This document shows, in pieces, positions 63,904-64,000 of a DNA stretch of 64,000 bases. Source of the stretch: Pararhizobium sp. YC-54 (GTDB lineage: Bacteria > Pseudomonadota > Alphaproteobacteria > Rhizobiales > Rhizobiaceae). Positions within the stretch are counted from its first letter, which is position 1. The number at the start of each line of letters is the position of its first letter. The translations under genes and the position numbers were made by a program. The notes under the pieces were generated by a model, which saw nothing but the letters and a program-made list of their open reading frames with translations, had not been told where the DNA came from and did not search any database. Where the stretch lies: the NCBI RefSeq assembly GCF_025847205.1, contig NZ_JAOYTH010000013.1, positions 1 to 64,000 on the forward strand, read 5' to 3'.

Positions 63904-64000
63904 CTATTCGTTCTGGAAGTAGCTGTACTTGCCGTCGTCACCCTTCTTCCAGGTGTACATGACGTAGTCCGGACGGGTGATGTCGCCCTTGTCGTCATAG
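63904..64000 (-). CDS. Branched-chain amino acid ABC binding protein, C-terminal end only
   Basis: Only the last 32 codons lie in the window, on the minus strand: YDDKGDITRPDYVMYTWKKG..., ending YFQNE before TAG. This matches the C-terminus of LivK-type periplasmic amino acid-binding proteins, in which a YDxKGD segment precedes the final strands. The start lies beyond the right edge. A strong terminator follows. Confidence 0.7.
   Translation of the reverse strand, partial: YDDKGDITRPDYVMYTWKKGDDGKYSYFQNE

Overview
The window reads as a chromosomal stretch of a Rhizobiaceae bacterium (Rhizobium/Agrobacterium/Neorhizobium/Ensifer group). The evidence is the combination of a thuA-type trehalose gene, a NepR-EcfG-PhyR general stress locus, an hmuPSTUV heme locus with a nearby tonB, a smoCEFGKS-mtlK polyol locus, a RutR-linked reductive pyrimidine pathway, a urtABCDE-ureDABCEFG nitrogen locus and RIME1-like palindromic repeats. 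Coding density is high and GC-rich apart from one AT-rich orphan near 35.0-35.7 kb. I see no tRNA, rRNA, CRISPR array, phage or transposase gene.

Layout. 0-3 kb: 5' part of thuA with a LacI-type operator, a CBS-domain protein behind an EcfG-type stress promoter, a TetR/SMR efflux pair, a group II truncated hemoglobin and a DUF423 membrane protein. 3-9.8 kb: a small conserved protein, a DUF2325 protein, tonB with a secreted partner, and hmuP-hmuS-hmuT-hmuU-hmuV for heme uptake. 9.8-15.7 kb: a stress island with an EcfG promoter driving a YqjD/YqjE-like pair, an HWE kinase, ecfG, nepR, phyR, a second HWE-type kinase and, in the convergent gap, a strong candidate small RNA. That RNA has a perfect EcfG promoter, two C-rich-loop hairpins and an intrinsic terminator, and resembles the stress RNA GsrN of Caulobacter. 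15.7-25.7 kb: a sorbitol/mannitol locus (SorC-type regulator, ABC transporter, two dehydrogenases, HAD phosphatase, FGGY kinase). 25.9-40.3 kb: reductive uracil/thymine degradation (preT, preA, ureidopropionase, dihydropyrimidinase), a RutR-like regulator with candidate operators, a diheme/ferredoxin adenylate cyclase (CyaC type), and an ABC importer of the NMT1/THI5 class. 40.6-45.1 kb: an RND efflux pair. 45.2-58.1 kb: urease and urea ABC transporter on the minus strand, with a peroxiredoxin and a DUF1272 gene embedded. 58.4-62.7 kb: a giant NCS1-permease/histidine-kinase/receiver fusion and a LuxR-type response regulator, divergent from urtA across a promoter region with two palindromes. 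62.7-64 kb: a D-2-hydroxyacid dehydrogenase and the 3' end of a branched-chain amino acid binding protein gene.

How it fits together. Much of the window concerns nitrogen scavenging. Pyrimidines are broken down to beta-amino acids, CO2 and ammonia, and urea is imported and hydrolysed. The transporter-like kinase beside urtA is an attractive candidate sensor for an extracellular nitrogen source. The second theme is the general stress response: perfect GGAAC-N16-CGTT promoters precede the CBS gene, the YqjD pair, phyR and the small RNA.
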